A stretch of 64,000 nt of DNA from Alphaproteobacteria bacterium. GTDB lineage: Bacteria > Pseudomonadota > Alphaproteobacteria > Bin95. The notes under the pieces are model-generated. The model searched no databases, was not told the DNA's origin, and saw only the letters and a list, made by a program, of their open reading frames with translations. Numbering within the stretch: the first letter of the stretch is position 1; every line of letters begins with the position of its first letter. A program made the translations under genes and the position numbers. Shown here in pieces: positions 36,696 through 46,045 of the stretch. The DNA is taken from assembly GCA_022822125.1 (NCBI GenBank), contig JAJECF010000191.1:13813-77812 (forward strand). Reading direction: 5' to 3'.

Positions 36696-37709
36696 TCAAG
36701 CTCCGGCGCCCTGCCCTTTGCCGGCCGCCACCCTCGCCAGGCCGCCGAAAATCTCGAACACCACCTGCCGGCGGTCGAGGGAAAGGGCAACGCTGCGCTC
36801 CAGCAGGCGTGCGACGCCTGCTTCAGCCTCCAGCCATGCGGCATCCGGGCCCGCTGTCCGCACGCGCTCAGCCAGGCTCGTCGAGAGGAGGCGCCCGAAG
36901 GCCTGGAAATGTCCGGGCTCCCGGTTCTCGGTCACGGCAGCAGCGATATTGTCCAGCGCCTTGCGGTCGATGGCGGGCAGGGACTCGAGCAGGGCATCGA
37001 CAGCCTCCTTGAGCGCGCGTCCGCCGAGTTGCTCCAGCTCCAGCGCCGCGCCGGGACTGCCGCCGGACACCGCATACAGGCGCGCGCGCGCCTCTGCATC
37101 CAGCTCCGGCTCAATATCCGCAAGCGCCTCGTCGAAGGCCGGCCGGTCCAGAGGAGCGAGCCGCAATATTCTGCAACGCGAACGCACTGTCGGCAGAAGC
37201 AGGGACGGCCGGTGAGTAACCAGCAGGATCACAACATTGGGCGGCGGTTCCTCCAGCACTTTCAGGGCGGCGTTCTGGGCGTTCGGGTTCATGGAGTCCG
37301 CCCCGTCCACGATCAGCGCGCGCCATACCGATTCGCCGGGAGTAAGCCGCAGGAACCGGATCGCATCGCGCACCGCGGCCACCCGGATCTCCCCGCGCGC
37401 GCCTGCCGGCTCGACGGTCCGCAAATCGGCATGACCGCCCGACGCGACGCGGCGGAACACCGGATCGTCCGCCGCGAGGTGAAGCGGTGCAGCCTCCGCT
37501 TCTTCCGGAAGGAAGCCGGATTGTCCCGCAAGAAGATAACGGACGAACCTGAACGCCAGCGTCGCCTTTCCGATTCCGCGCGGTCCGGCCAGAATCCAGG
37601 CATGGTGCAGACGGCCGGCCGCGACATCGGAGGCAAGCGCGCGCGCTGCGCCCAGATGGCCGACCAGCCTTTCCCGCTGTCTGGGCTCCGGCAGATCCCC
37701 GGCGGTCAT
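36696..37709 (-). CDS. holB: DNA polymerase III subunit delta'
   Basis: Clamp-loader AAA+ subunit, 337 residues. A Walker A variant GPRGIGKA near residue 45, LIVDGADSMN as the Walker B region, AALKVLEEPP (the conserved sensor helix) and the arginine-finger segment SRC are seen. Alphaproteobacterial delta' often lacks the zinc module, as here. It overlaps tmk by 4 bases. The tmk-holB pair is universal in proteobacteria. Confidence 0.94.
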   Translation of the reverse strand: MTAGDLPEPRQRERLVGHLGAARALASDVAAGRLHHAWILAGPRGIGKATLAFRFVRYLLAGQSGFLPEEAEAAPLHLAADDPVFRRVASGGHADLRTVEPAGARGEIRVAAVRDAIRFLRLTPGESVWRALIVDGADSMNPNAQNAALKVLEEPPPNVVILLVTHRPSLLLPTVRSRCRILRLAPLDRPAFDEALADIEPELDAEARARLYAVSGGSPGAALELEQLGGRALKEAVDALLESLPAIDRKALDNIAAAVTENREPGHFQAFGRLLSTSLAERVRTAGPDAAWLEAEAGVARLLERSVALSLDRRQVVFEIFGGLARVAAGKGQGAGA

Positions 37710-38326
37710 GACAGGCCGAAGCGCCTTGCGACAGCAGCCCTGACAGCCGCCGCCACGCCGTCCGCGTCTCCGGCAGCATCGATGACCGCCACCCGCTCCG
37801 GCTCCCGGCGCGCAATTTCAAGAAATCCCGCGCGTACACGGCGATGCAACTCGTCGTTCATCTCTTCATAACGGCTCTTTCGCCGCTCCCGCGCCCTGTT
37901 TCGCGCCACCGCCACCGGAATGTCGAGCAACAGCGTCAGGTCGGGCTGGAGACTGCCGATGGCGAGCCGGCGCAGGACTGCCTCGTCTTCCTGCGAGACG
38001 CCCTGGCCGTAGCACTGATAGGCCACCGTGGAATCGTAAAACCGGTCGCAAAGCACCCATTGCCCGGACGTCATGGCCGGCCGGATGTGCTTTGCGACAT
38101 GCTCCCGGCGCGCAGCATAGTGCAGCATCGCTTCCGTCACCGGGTCCCAGTTGGCCCCTCCGGAGACGAGCAGCTTGCGGATGGCTTCGGCTTCATCCGT
38201 GCCGCCGGGCTCCCGCGTGCGAATGGCGGGAACGCCGAGTTCGTCCAACCACTCGGCGAGCCGGGCGATCTGGGTCGTCTTTCCGGCCCCGTCACCGCCC
38301 TCGAAGGTGATCAGCCGGCCTGTCAC
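37706..38326 (-). CDS. tmk: Thymidylate kinase
   Basis: dTMP to dTDP for DNA synthesis, 206 residues. P-loop EGGDGAGKTTQ near the N-terminus, the DR(F/Y) motif in CDRFYDSTVAYQ, and LID-region arginines in the ERRKSRYEEM segment. The start at ATG 38326 overlaps the DD-carboxypeptidase gene by 4 bases. Order dac-tmk-holB matches other Alphaproteobacteria. Confidence 0.97.
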   Translation of the reverse strand: MTGRLITFEGGDGAGKTTQIARLAEWLDELGVPAIRTREPGGTDEAEAIRKLLVSGGANWDPVTEAMLHYAARREHVAKHIRPAMTSGQWVLCDRFYDSTVAYQCYGQGVSQEDEAVLRRLAIGSLQPDLTLLLDIPVAVARNRARERRKSRYEEMNDELHRRVRAGFLEIARREPERVAVIDAAGDADGVAAAVRAAVARRFGLS

Positions 38327-39453
38327 GCTGCGGGGTCGAAACCGAAAATCATGGCGCGCATCCGTTCGAAGATACGACCGAAAAAGCCGATCCGCTCGAC
38401 ATTCACTCCGGCGTAGAGCGGATGCTCCACAGGCTGGATGCCGGGCGCTTCAAGATGCAGGGTTGCAAGCTGCTGGCCCTCCGCGACCGGAGCGATGATC
38501 GGGCCCGTCCATCTGATGGACGCCTTGAGCCCGGTGCGCGCCCGGCGCTTCAGCGACAACACGACGTCACGGTTCGGCACCAGCGGCACCCGGTTCAGAC
38601 TTCCGAGCCATACCGCTGCCGTCTCGACCGTTTCCCCTGTCTTGAAAAGGGGATAAGCGGCGAATTCCCGGAAGCCCCATTCGATCAGCCGTTCCGACTC
38701 CCGCGCGCGCTCCCGCGAGTTGTTCAACCCGTTCAACACCAGGTAGAGGCGTCTGCCGTCGCGTTCGGCGGAGGCGGTCAGCCCGTATCCCGACACCCTT
38801 GTGTGGCCGGTCTTCAGGCCGTCGGCGCCCGAAACGCGGCCCAGCAAAGGATTGCGGTTCCGTTGCTTGATCCTGCTGAACTCGAACTCGCGCTCCGCAA
38901 ACATCCCGTAATATTCGGGAAATTCCGTTACGAGTATCTGCGCAAGGCGCGCGAGGTCTCGAACGGAAATGAAATGTTTAGGATCGGGCCATCCGGTCGC
39001 GTTCCTGAAACTGGCGCTGGCGAGGCCCAGTTCGCGCGCGCGTGCGGTCATGGCTGTGGCAAAGGCGTCCTCGCTGCCGGATATTCCCTCGGCAAGGACG
39101 ACAGAGGCATCGTTGCCGGACTGGACGATGACTCCGCGAAGCAGGTCGCCGACCGAAACGCGCCTGTTGACCCGCACGAAGGTCTTGGAGCCGCCCATCT
39201 TCCAGGCCTTGCGGCTGACCAGGAAGGTCTGGTCCATCGAAAGCACGCCGGCCTTCAGCCGCTCGAACACCATCAGCACGGTCATGAGCTTGCTCATCGA
39301 CGCCGGCGGAAGCGGTTCGTCCGCATTCTTTTCAAGCAGCACGGTTCCCGTCGTCCCGTCGACAAGGATCGCATTGGGCGCGATCGTCGTGTCGGCTCGA
39401 CCGGCGGGGATCAGACACAGCAAGGCGAACGCGAGGGATGCAACGAACCGCAT
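38323..39453 (-). CDS. D-alanyl-D-alanine carboxypeptidase (DacA/DacC-like PBP)
   Basis: 376 residues. A cleavable N-terminal signal (LAFALLCLIPAGRA). The active site has SxxK at Ser52-Lys55 (PASMSKLM), SxN at Ser112-Asn114 (QSGNDAS) and KTG at 214-216 (GLKTGHTRVSGYG). A C-terminal PBP5_C beta domain follows. It trims pentapeptide stems of peptidoglycan in the periplasm. It is 11 bases downstream of rlpA and overlaps tmk by 4. Confidence 0.95.
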   Translation of the reverse strand: MRFVASLAFALLCLIPAGRADTTIAPNAILVDGTTGTVLLEKNADEPLPPASMSKLMTVLMVFERLKAGVLSMDQTFLVSRKAWKMGGSKTFVRVNRRVSVGDLLRGVIVQSGNDASVVLAEGISGSEDAFATAMTARARELGLASASFRNATGWPDPKHFISVRDLARLAQILVTEFPEYYGMFAEREFEFSRIKQRNRNPLLGRVSGADGLKTGHTRVSGYGLTASAERDGRRLYLVLNGLNNSRERARESERLIEWGFREFAAYPLFKTGETVETAAVWLGSLNRVPLVPNRDVVLSLKRRARTGLKASIRWTGPIIAPVAEGQQLATLHLEAPGIQPVEHPLYAGVNVERIGFFGRIFERMRAMIFGFDPAA

Positions 39454-39464
39454 GGAAACGCCTC

Positions 39465-40325
39465 CTATCCGGTGGAGCGGACCACGAATGCGTCTCGCGG
39501 CCCGCGCTGCTTGACACGCGCCTGCAACGCTGCCGCCGACTGCCGAGTACTCTCCGGCCCGATGCGAACGCGATGCAGGACCCTGCCATTGTCCGCTTTG
39601 CTGGTGTGGACCTGCACCCGGTCGAAATGGCGCCTCAACCTGTCCGCCATGATCTCGGCGTTCTTGCGGTCGCGAAACGTGCCCGTCTGGACGTAATAGA
39701 CGCCGGAACGGGGGCTGCCCCCTCTGACAAACTCAGTGATGAGCCGGTCCTGCTTCTGCGCCCCGCCGCCGCTCTTCGCGATCCGGGCTACCTTGCGGCT
39801 GAGCTCGGGCAGCAACTCGATCCGAACCCGGGTGACCCCCTTGCGGCGGAAACCGAGCTTCTCGGCAGCGGTAAGCGAGAGGTCGATGATCCGCTCGTTC
39901 GCATAGGGGCCGCGATCGTTGATACGCACGACCGCGCTGCGGTCGTTGCTGAGATTGGTGACGCGCACCACGCTGGGCAGCGGCAGGACACGATGCGCCG
40001 CCGTCATCGCATACATGTTGAAGACTTCGCCGTTAGCGGTCTGGCGGCTATGGAATTTGTGCCCGTACCAGGATGCGATGCCGGTCTCGGAAAAGGTCTC
40101 GTATTCCTTCGGCCGATACCATCGTTCGGCGATCTTGTAGGGCTCGCCCACCTTGTAGCTGCTGACATTGTAGGTCAGTGGGCGGTATGGCGATGCCGAG
40201 ACGCCGAGGCGCCTGTCCACGACCTTGTCGCTCCGCTCTCCGGTCTTCGCCGCCCGCTTGACCGGTTCCGGCGAAGCGCAGGCGCAGACCGCAAGCGCCA
40301 GAAGCAGCGACAGGACGCGGATCAT
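39465..40325 (-). CDS. rlpA: RlpA-like septal ring lytic transglycosylase lipoprotein
   Basis: 286 residues from ATG 40325, whose ATGA overlaps the MltB-family stop. Signal and lipobox VCAC (Cys17), then the RlpA double-psi barrel with GIASWYGHKFHSRQTANGE and VRINDRGPYANERIIDLS, and a C-terminal SPOR domain (YYVQTGTFRDRKNAEIMADRL). It cleaves denuded glycan strands at the division site. The operon mltB-rlpA-dac supplies three wall-processing enzymes together. Confidence 0.95.
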   Translation of the reverse strand: MIRVLSLLLALAVCACASPEPVKRAAKTGERSDKVVDRRLGVSASPYRPLTYNVSSYKVGEPYKIAERWYRPKEYETFSETGIASWYGHKFHSRQTANGEVFNMYAMTAAHRVLPLPSVVRVTNLSNDRSAVVRINDRGPYANERIIDLSLTAAEKLGFRRKGVTRVRIELLPELSRKVARIAKSGGGAQKQDRLITEFVRGGSPRSGVYYVQTGTFRDRKNAEIMADRLRRHFDRVQVHTSKADNGRVLHRVRIGPESTRQSAAALQARVKQRGPRDAFVVRSTG

Positions 40326-41335
40326 CGCTGCCCTCCCACCGCATCCGACAACAGCCCGACTGTCAGCGCATAAAGATTCGAGCAATTGTAGCGCAACAGG
40401 CCTTCGTAATTGCGGTAGATGAGAAAAGCCCTACCGCCGGTCCCGTCCGGCATGAGCAGCCTGGCGTCGATCTTTACGGCGGGCAGCGCGGCACCGGAAA
40501 GACGGCGCAGGCCCACGGCCTGCCAGTCGCCGAGGCTCCGCGGCTTTGTTGCCCGCCGGAGCGCGCGGCACCCCTTCGCGTCGCCGGCGATCATCGCGTC
40601 ATAGCCCTGCCTTACAGCCTCAGGCGTCCGCACCTCGCGTCCCCATGTGCGCGCATCCGACCAGCCGTGCTGGCGGAGATAATTGGCAATTGAGGCAAAA
40701 ACATCGCCGAGATTATTCCAGATGTCGCGCCGGCCGTCGCCGTCGAAATCCTGCGCGAATGCAAGATAGCTCGACGGGATGAACTGGGGATGGCCCATGG
40801 CGCCGGCCCAGGAGCCCTTCATGTCTGCAAGCTTGATATAGCCCTTGTCCACCATGCGCAGCGCATCCAGCAATTGCGCGCGGAAGAACCGGGACCGCCG
40901 CCGGTCGAAAGCCAGCATCGCCAAGGCCGGCACAACATCCGTACCCCCCCTGATGGCGCCATAGCGGGTCTCGATGCCCCAGATTGCGACTATGAAGCGC
41001 GGCTGCACGCGATAGCGCTCCGATACCCGCCGCAGCAGCTTGGCGTGTTCGGCCATCATCGCCCTGCCCCGCTCGATATTCAGCTGCGTCAGAAGCCGTT
41101 TGCTGTATGTCGCAAAGGTCAGCTTGAACTCCGGTTGTTTGCGGTCGCGGTTCAGGACCTTTTCGAGCGGTCTCAGCCCCGCAAGCGCGGTATCCAGCGT
41201 GGCCGGCGAGATGCCTTCTTTTGCGGCTTCGGCTCGGAATTCGGCCAGCCAGCCGGCAAAGTCGTCCGCCCGTCCATCTCCCGCGGCGCAGATAACCCCG
41301 GCCAGTACCGCCAGCGCAACAGCGACACGCCGCAT
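40322..41335 (-). CDS. Lytic murein transglycosylase, MltB family
   Basis: 337 residues from ATG 41335 with GAGGGGA upstream. Signal peptide (about 1-22, ends GRAD). The catalytic Glu is in AIWGIETRYG; the SLT_2-like domain continues through GAMGHPQFIPSSYL and IWNNLGDVFASIANYLRQHGW. A peptidoglycan-binding-like tail is absent at the C-terminus. It is the first gene of the minus-strand operon running to 31578. Exported and soluble; not a lipoprotein. Confidence 0.94.
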   Translation of the reverse strand: MRRVAVALAVLAGVICAAGDGRADDFAGWLAEFRAEAAKEGISPATLDTALAGLRPLEKVLNRDRKQPEFKLTFATYSKRLLTQLNIERGRAMMAEHAKLLRRVSERYRVQPRFIVAIWGIETRYGAIRGGTDVVPALAMLAFDRRRSRFFRAQLLDALRMVDKGYIKLADMKGSWAGAMGHPQFIPSSYLAFAQDFDGDGRRDIWNNLGDVFASIANYLRQHGWSDARTWGREVRTPEAVRQGYDAMIAGDAKGCRALRRATKPRSLGDWQAVGLRRLSGAALPAVKIDARLLMPDGTGGRAFLIYRNYEGLLRYNCSNLYALTVGLLSDAVGGQR

Positions 41336-41502
41336 CGTTTTCCCCTCGTTCGCGGGCCCGGCATCCGGAGCCCCTAACGACCTCTGTGCCAACATATCCG
41401 AAGTTGTCGGACGTGTCGCGCCGCTCCGCCCCGGCTGCATCTTTCGGGGCGTCCGCGGTTGCGCCATGATGAGCGCTGCTATTTCGATGCGGGAGAAGAA
41501 GG

Positions 41503-42243
41503 ATGAAGCTCGCCGGCAAAACCGCAGTCGTGACGGGAGGAGCCTGGGGCATGGGGGCGGTCACGGCCGAACTCCTGGCGTCCGAGGGCGCGGGGGTCGT
41601 CATTGCGGACGTTCTTGAGGAAGAAGGCCGCGCCCGCGCGGAGAAGATCGCCGGCGACGGCGGGCAAGCCTCATTCCACCGACTGGATGTGACCGACGAC
41701 GGGTCCTGGGCGGCGCTGGCCGCCGCCTGTCCGGATGCAGGCATTCTTGTGAACAATGCGGGGATCAGCGGCAGCGCCCATGCCGATCCGTTCGATCTCG
41801 ACGCCTGGCACAACCTCATGGCGGTCAATGTCACCGGGGCATTCCTTGGATGCCGGCATTTTGTGCCGAAAATGGCGGCGGCCGGCGGCGGCGTCATCGT
41901 CAATATCTCGTCGATCTCGGGCGTGGTCGGCCAGAACAACATCCATCACGGCTACAACGCATCGAAAGGCGCCATCAGGGTGTTGACCAAGTCGCTGGCC
42001 GTGCGCCATGCGCAAGAGGGAATCCGGGCGAATTCGATCCATCCGGGGCTGATGCCGCCGATGCGCACCTCGGGCGCGACCGCCGACCCCGTCGTGCGCG
42101 AAAAGATGCTGCGCCGGGTGCCTATGCGCCGCAACGGCCGGGCGGACGAGGTAGCGAAAGCCGTGCTGTTCCTTGCGTCCGACGACAGCAGCTACTGCAC
42201 CGGCGTCGAACTTTATGTAGACGGCGGTTTCCTCGCATCCTGA
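41503..42243 (+). CDS. Short-chain dehydrogenase/reductase
   Basis: 246 residues, classical SDR. Cofactor loop VTGGAWGMGAV, NNAG in VNNAGISG, catalytic Ser in NISSISG and YNASKGAIR. Similar to cyclopentanol or 3-oxoacyl dehydrogenases; substrate unknown. It has an AGAAGGATGAAG start region. The TPP-dependent decarboxylase gene follows 105 bases later on the same strand, so the pair may act in one pathway, with the SDR handling the aldehyde or alcohol and the lyase the 2-oxo acid. Confidence 0.9.
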   Translation: MKLAGKTAVVTGGAWGMGAVTAELLASEGAGVVIADVLEEEGRARAEKIAGDGGQASFHRLDVTDDGSWAALAAACPDAGILVNNAGISGSAHADPFDLDAWHNLMAVNVTGAFLGCRHFVPKMAAAGGGVIVNISSISGVVGQNNIHHGYNASKGAIRVLTKSLAVRHAQEGIRANSIHPGLMPPMRTSGATADPVVREKMLRRVPMRRNGRADEVAKAVLFLASDDSSYCTGVELYVDGGFLAS

Positions 42244-42348
42244 CCCTGCCCCTCCCCCCGGACGGTAAGGACCGCCCTTCCCGTCCGGGATAGTCACTTC
42301 AACCCGCTTGCTTGCGACGCCCTTGCGAATGAAGGAGGCGAACAACCG

Positions 42349-44010
42349 ATGCCTTCCCCTTCCAACACGATCAGCGGCCGCAGCGCGTTCCTCGCTGTCT
42401 TGAAAGACGAGGGCGTGACGCATCTTTTCGGCAATCCGGGCACGACGGAACTGCCGATCATGCATGCGCTGACCGAACAGACCGATCTCGGCTATGTGCT
42501 GGGCCTGCAGGAATCGGTAGTCGTCGCCATGGCCGATGGCTATGCCCGCGCGTCCGGCAAGCTTGCGGCCTGCAATGTCCATGTCGCGCCGGGACTGGGA
42601 AACGCCATCGGCGCTCTCTACACCGCTTCGCAGAGCGGCTCGCCGATCATCGTGACCGCCGGCCAGCAGGAACAGGGCCACGGGCTGACGGAACCGCTCC
42701 TTTACGCCCCGCTCACCCCGATCGCGGAACCGGTGGTCAAATGGGCGGTGGAGGTATCCCGAATCGAGGACCTGCCGCGCATATTGCGGCGCGCCGCCAA
42801 GGTTGCGACGGCTCCGCCGACCGGGCCCGTGTTCATCTCCCTGCCCGGAGACATCCTGAACCGGCATGAGGCCATCGACCTCGGACGGGCGACGCGGGTG
42901 GATTCCCGCGTCCGGCCCTCCGACGAAGCGCTGGCGGCATTGGCGGACCGCATCGCGGCCGCTGCAAATCCGGTCATCCTCGCCGGCCATGAGACAGCCA
43001 CCGGCGATGCGCTGGACGCCGCCGGCCGATTCGCCGAATTGCTCGGCGCGCCCGTCTATCAGCAAAGCGTGCCCCAGGGCGCGCATTTCCCCTCGGAGCA
43101 CCCCTGCTTCATGGGCGCGCTCACGCGCAGCCAAATCCAGGTCCGCCAAACGCTCGCGCCCTACGACCTGATCGTCAGCCTCGGGGCCGATTTCCTGCGC
43201 ATGTCGGTCTGGAGCGAAACCGATCCGCTGCCCGAACACACGGCCGTCGTCCAGATCGGCCTGAGGGACTGGGAGCTCGCCAAGAATTATCCTGCCGAGA
43301 TCGCCGCGCTGGGAGACGTCAGGGAAACGCTCACAGCGCTGAACCCGGCGCTGGAGGAAAGGCTCGGCGCGAGTCGGCGGGACCGCATCGCAGCACTCGC
43401 CGGGAGCAATTGGAGCGCAAACCGGCGGAAGGCGAAGGACGCCCTGGCCGGGACGCCGGAAAATGCGGGGCCCATTGCGCCGGCCTGGCTCTGCATGTGC
43501 CTCGCCGGGGAACTGCCGGAAGACGGCATCGTTGTCGATGAAGGCATCACGACCGGCGCGCGCCTTCTGGACTTCCTGCCGTTCCGGGATGCAAACGGCT
43601 ATTTCGGCAATGTTTCGGGCGGTATCGGCTGGGGCATTGCGGCAGCGGTCGGCGTGCAGATCGCGCAGCCCGCGCGGCGCACCGTGGCGCTTATCGGCGA
43701 CGGCAGCGCGATGTATTCGATCCAGGCGCTCTGGACCGCCGTCAATGCGCGACTGCCAGTCGTTTTCGTCATCGCCAACAATGGCGGCTACCGCATCCTG
43801 AAGGACCGGATGAAAGCGTTTCACGACAACGACGCGCCGATAGGCATGGATTTCCGTGACCCGCCTATCGACGCCGCGCGGCTTGCAGAAGGATTCGGCA
43901 TGCCTGCGGTCCGGGTCGAGACGCCGGCCGCCTTCCGCAAGGCTTACCAGGATGCGCTTGCAGGCTCCGGCCCCGTGCTGATCGAAGCTATGGTCAGCGC
44001 CGGCGGGTAA
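42349..44010 (+). CDS. TPP-dependent decarboxylase, benzoylformate-decarboxylase-like
   Basis: 553 residues with the three-domain TPP enzyme fold. The activator Glu is in GLQESVVVAMADGYARASG, and NVHVAPGLGN carries an active-site His typical of benzoylformate decarboxylase/oxalyl- or acetolactate-like enzymes. The cofactor motif is GDGSAMYSIQALWTA followed by NNGGY. MdlC-type enzymes decarboxylate aromatic 2-oxo acids; sequence alone does not fix the substrate. Its stop codon region overlaps the convergent sensor-MFS gene by 17 bases. Confidence 0.9.
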   Translation: MPSPSNTISGRSAFLAVLKDEGVTHLFGNPGTTELPIMHALTEQTDLGYVLGLQESVVVAMADGYARASGKLAACNVHVAPGLGNAIGALYTASQSGSPIIVTAGQQEQGHGLTEPLLYAPLTPIAEPVVKWAVEVSRIEDLPRILRRAAKVATAPPTGPVFISLPGDILNRHEAIDLGRATRVDSRVRPSDEALAALADRIAAAANPVILAGHETATGDALDAAGRFAELLGAPVYQQSVPQGAHFPSEHPCFMGALTRSQIQVRQTLAPYDLIVSLGADFLRMSVWSETDPLPEHTAVVQIGLRDWELAKNYPAEIAALGDVRETLTALNPALEERLGASRRDRIAALAGSNWSANRRKAKDALAGTPENAGPIAPAWLCMCLAGELPEDGIVVDEGITTGARLLDFLPFRDANGYFGNVSGGIGWGIAAAVGVQIAQPARRTVALIGDGSAMYSIQALWTAVNARLPVVFVIANNGGYRILKDRMKAFHDNDAPIGMDFRDPPIDAARLAEGFGMPAVRVETPAAFRKAYQDALAGSGPVLIEAMVSAGG

Positions 44011-46045
44011 ACACCCCGACTGCCATCAACGCACCCAGCAGCAGGGTCGTCGCCAAAATGCCGTAGCCGAGCAGCCTGCCCGCCTGTTCCAGCCCGGCAA
44101 AAGCGACGATGCTGCCGGCAAGCAGGGGGCCGGCGATGCTGCCGGCGCGTTCCACCACCCGGAACGCCGCCGTCACATTGCCGGTGCCGAACGCTTCCGT
44201 TTCGGCCCTGAAATAGGACGGCAGTACGGCGACCTGCGGCGTCATCACGAAAGACTGCCCGAGACCTATCAGCGCGACGCCGCAAGCCAGCAATATGGCG
44301 TCGCTTGTGGAGACGAACAGCACGCAGCCGGCCGCCGCCGATATCCCGCCGGTCAGAATCAGCAAGCCATGGACCTGGAACCTGTCGGCCATGAAGGCCG
44401 CCGCCTGGTTCATAACGAGCAGCAGCATGAAATAGACCATCATGGTGCGCCCGATGGCCGCGCCGCCGAAGTCGAGCGAGTCCAGATAGAGCGGCACGAG
44501 GAAAAACAGGAAGCCTGTAAGCACGGTGCGCGACGGCAGCGCCGAGAGCCCCATGAAGGTCATGAATTTCACGTTGCCGTAAATCCCGAACCGTCTGCGA
44601 TGTGCGGTCCTGCGGACATTGGTTCCTACACCTTCGTCCGGAGACAGGAAGCCGAACGCGATCGTCATGGCGACGAAGACGATAGCCGCCCCGACGATGA
44701 AGGTGTTTTCGTAACCCAGTCGCTCGGCAAGGATGCCGCCGATCGCCGTCGCGCAGATACTGCCGCCCCCGGTTGCGGTGACGAACACGCCGATATTGAG
44801 CGCGCGCCGGCGTTCCGGCGCCGTGATGGCGAGCCGGACGAGAATTGCAGCAGTGACAAGACCGAAGCCGGCTGCGGTGACGCAACGCCAGGCGATAAGC
44901 TCGATGAAGCTGGTGGCGAACGCCGTTGCTATCAGTCCCACACTCGCCGGTGCCATGCCCAGCAAAAGCGTGTTTCGCGTGCCGAGACGCCGGATCAGCA
45001 TTGGCGCAATCGGCGTCGTGAACAGCATGGCGACCACCCAGACCGACATCGGCATGGCGATGGCGATCGAGGCGTCTATGCCGATCGAAGGGTCGTAGAG
45101 GTCGCGCACGAAGAGCGGGAAGAAGGGGCGCGACAGTTCGACGCCGAAAATGAAAAAGAACAGCGGATATTGAACGTCCCCGGCGCGCAACACCTGCACG
45201 GGCCGGTAAGAGCCCGCCTCGGCGAAGACCCGTCCTTCCCGCACTCTGTCGGCGGCCCTGGGGCCGCCAGCGGCCACCAGGGCGCGGAAGCGCCGGTTGA
45301 TCTCGGCATTGACGGCGTTCATTGCGTCGATCACCCGGGCCAGGTCGCCCCGCCCGCGCGAGGCGATCGCAGCCGAGAAGTCGCCTTCACTGACCGCGTG
45401 CATCAATCGTCTCATCAGGCTGATGGAGCGAGCGACCGTGAGCGACAGCACCAGCAGGGTGAGTTCGAGGACGATCAGGATGGCGACGCACAGGGAAATG
45501 CCGATATCGGTGAAAATCCCGGCCATCGTATTGAATGCATATTGGCGGTCTATCCCGACCAGCGCATAAGCGATCCTGTCACCATCCCGGATCAACGGAT
45601 GCTGAATGTTGTAGTCGGAGCCGATTGAAACAAAAGCCCCTGCCTGCGCCTCGCCGGCATTCGCCGCAAACGGATAGGACAAAGGCTCTGCGCCCTTGCC
45701 CGCATGCGCCGAAAACAGCACCTTGCCCTCGGGGTCGGTCACGGCGAGATAGGCGACCTCCGGGTGGTCGTTCAGCAGGTCGTCCAGATAGACATCCACT
45801 CCCCTCAGGCTTTCGACCGGTATATCGAGGCGAACGGCGGTATAGAGATCGTTGGCGATCGACCGGGCCAGCACATGCGCCTTGTCCTTGATGACGGGCT
45901 GCAGCCTCGCCTCCACGGCTCCGAGCGCAATCCAGGCCAGCAGCGCATTCGCTGCGACAAGGGCCGCCACGGCGACGAAACCGATGCTGATACCAACTCC
46001 CGCAAGGGTGGGGGTCCTTCGGCGACTGCGCCGGCCGGGGCTCAC
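43994..46045 (-). CDS. HAMP sensor fused to an MFS transporter
   Basis: 683 residues. TM at 17-42; a periplasmic domain (43-177) containing DIPVESLRGVDVYL (74-87) and LAVTDPEGKVLF; TM at 178-202; a HAMP region (~203-255); then an MFS transporter of about 12 TMs from 289 to the end. The sensor block aligns without gaps to residues 65-102 of the SpoIIE protein at 49905-52820 (13 of 38 identical by eye). So a sensory front end is attached to a transporter, not to a kinase or cyclase. GTG 46045 overlaps the small sensor's stop (GTGA). The substrate is unknown; periplasmic gating of transport is my inference. Confidence 0.85.
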   Translation of the reverse strand: MSPGRRSRRRTPTLAGVGISIGFVAVAALVAANALLAWIALGAVEARLQPVIKDKAHVLARSIANDLYTAVRLDIPVESLRGVDVYLDDLLNDHPEVAYLAVTDPEGKVLFSAHAGKGAEPLSYPFAANAGEAQAGAFVSIGSDYNIQHPLIRDGDRIAYALVGIDRQYAFNTMAGIFTDIGISLCVAILIVLELTLLVLSLTVARSISLMRRLMHAVSEGDFSAAIASRGRGDLARVIDAMNAVNAEINRRFRALVAAGGPRAADRVREGRVFAEAGSYRPVQVLRAGDVQYPLFFFIFGVELSRPFFPLFVRDLYDPSIGIDASIAIAMPMSVWVVAMLFTTPIAPMLIRRLGTRNTLLLGMAPASVGLIATAFATSFIELIAWRCVTAAGFGLVTAAILVRLAITAPERRRALNIGVFVTATGGGSICATAIGGILAERLGYENTFIVGAAIVFVAMTIAFGFLSPDEGVGTNVRRTAHRRRFGIYGNVKFMTFMGLSALPSRTVLTGFLFFLVPLYLDSLDFGGAAIGRTMMVYFMLLLVMNQAAAFMADRFQVHGLLILTGGISAAAGCVLFVSTSDAILLACGVALIGLGQSFVMTPQVAVLPSYFRAETEAFGTGNVTAAFRVVERAGSIAGPLLAGSIVAFAGLEQAGRLLGYGILATTLLLGALMAVGVFTRRR

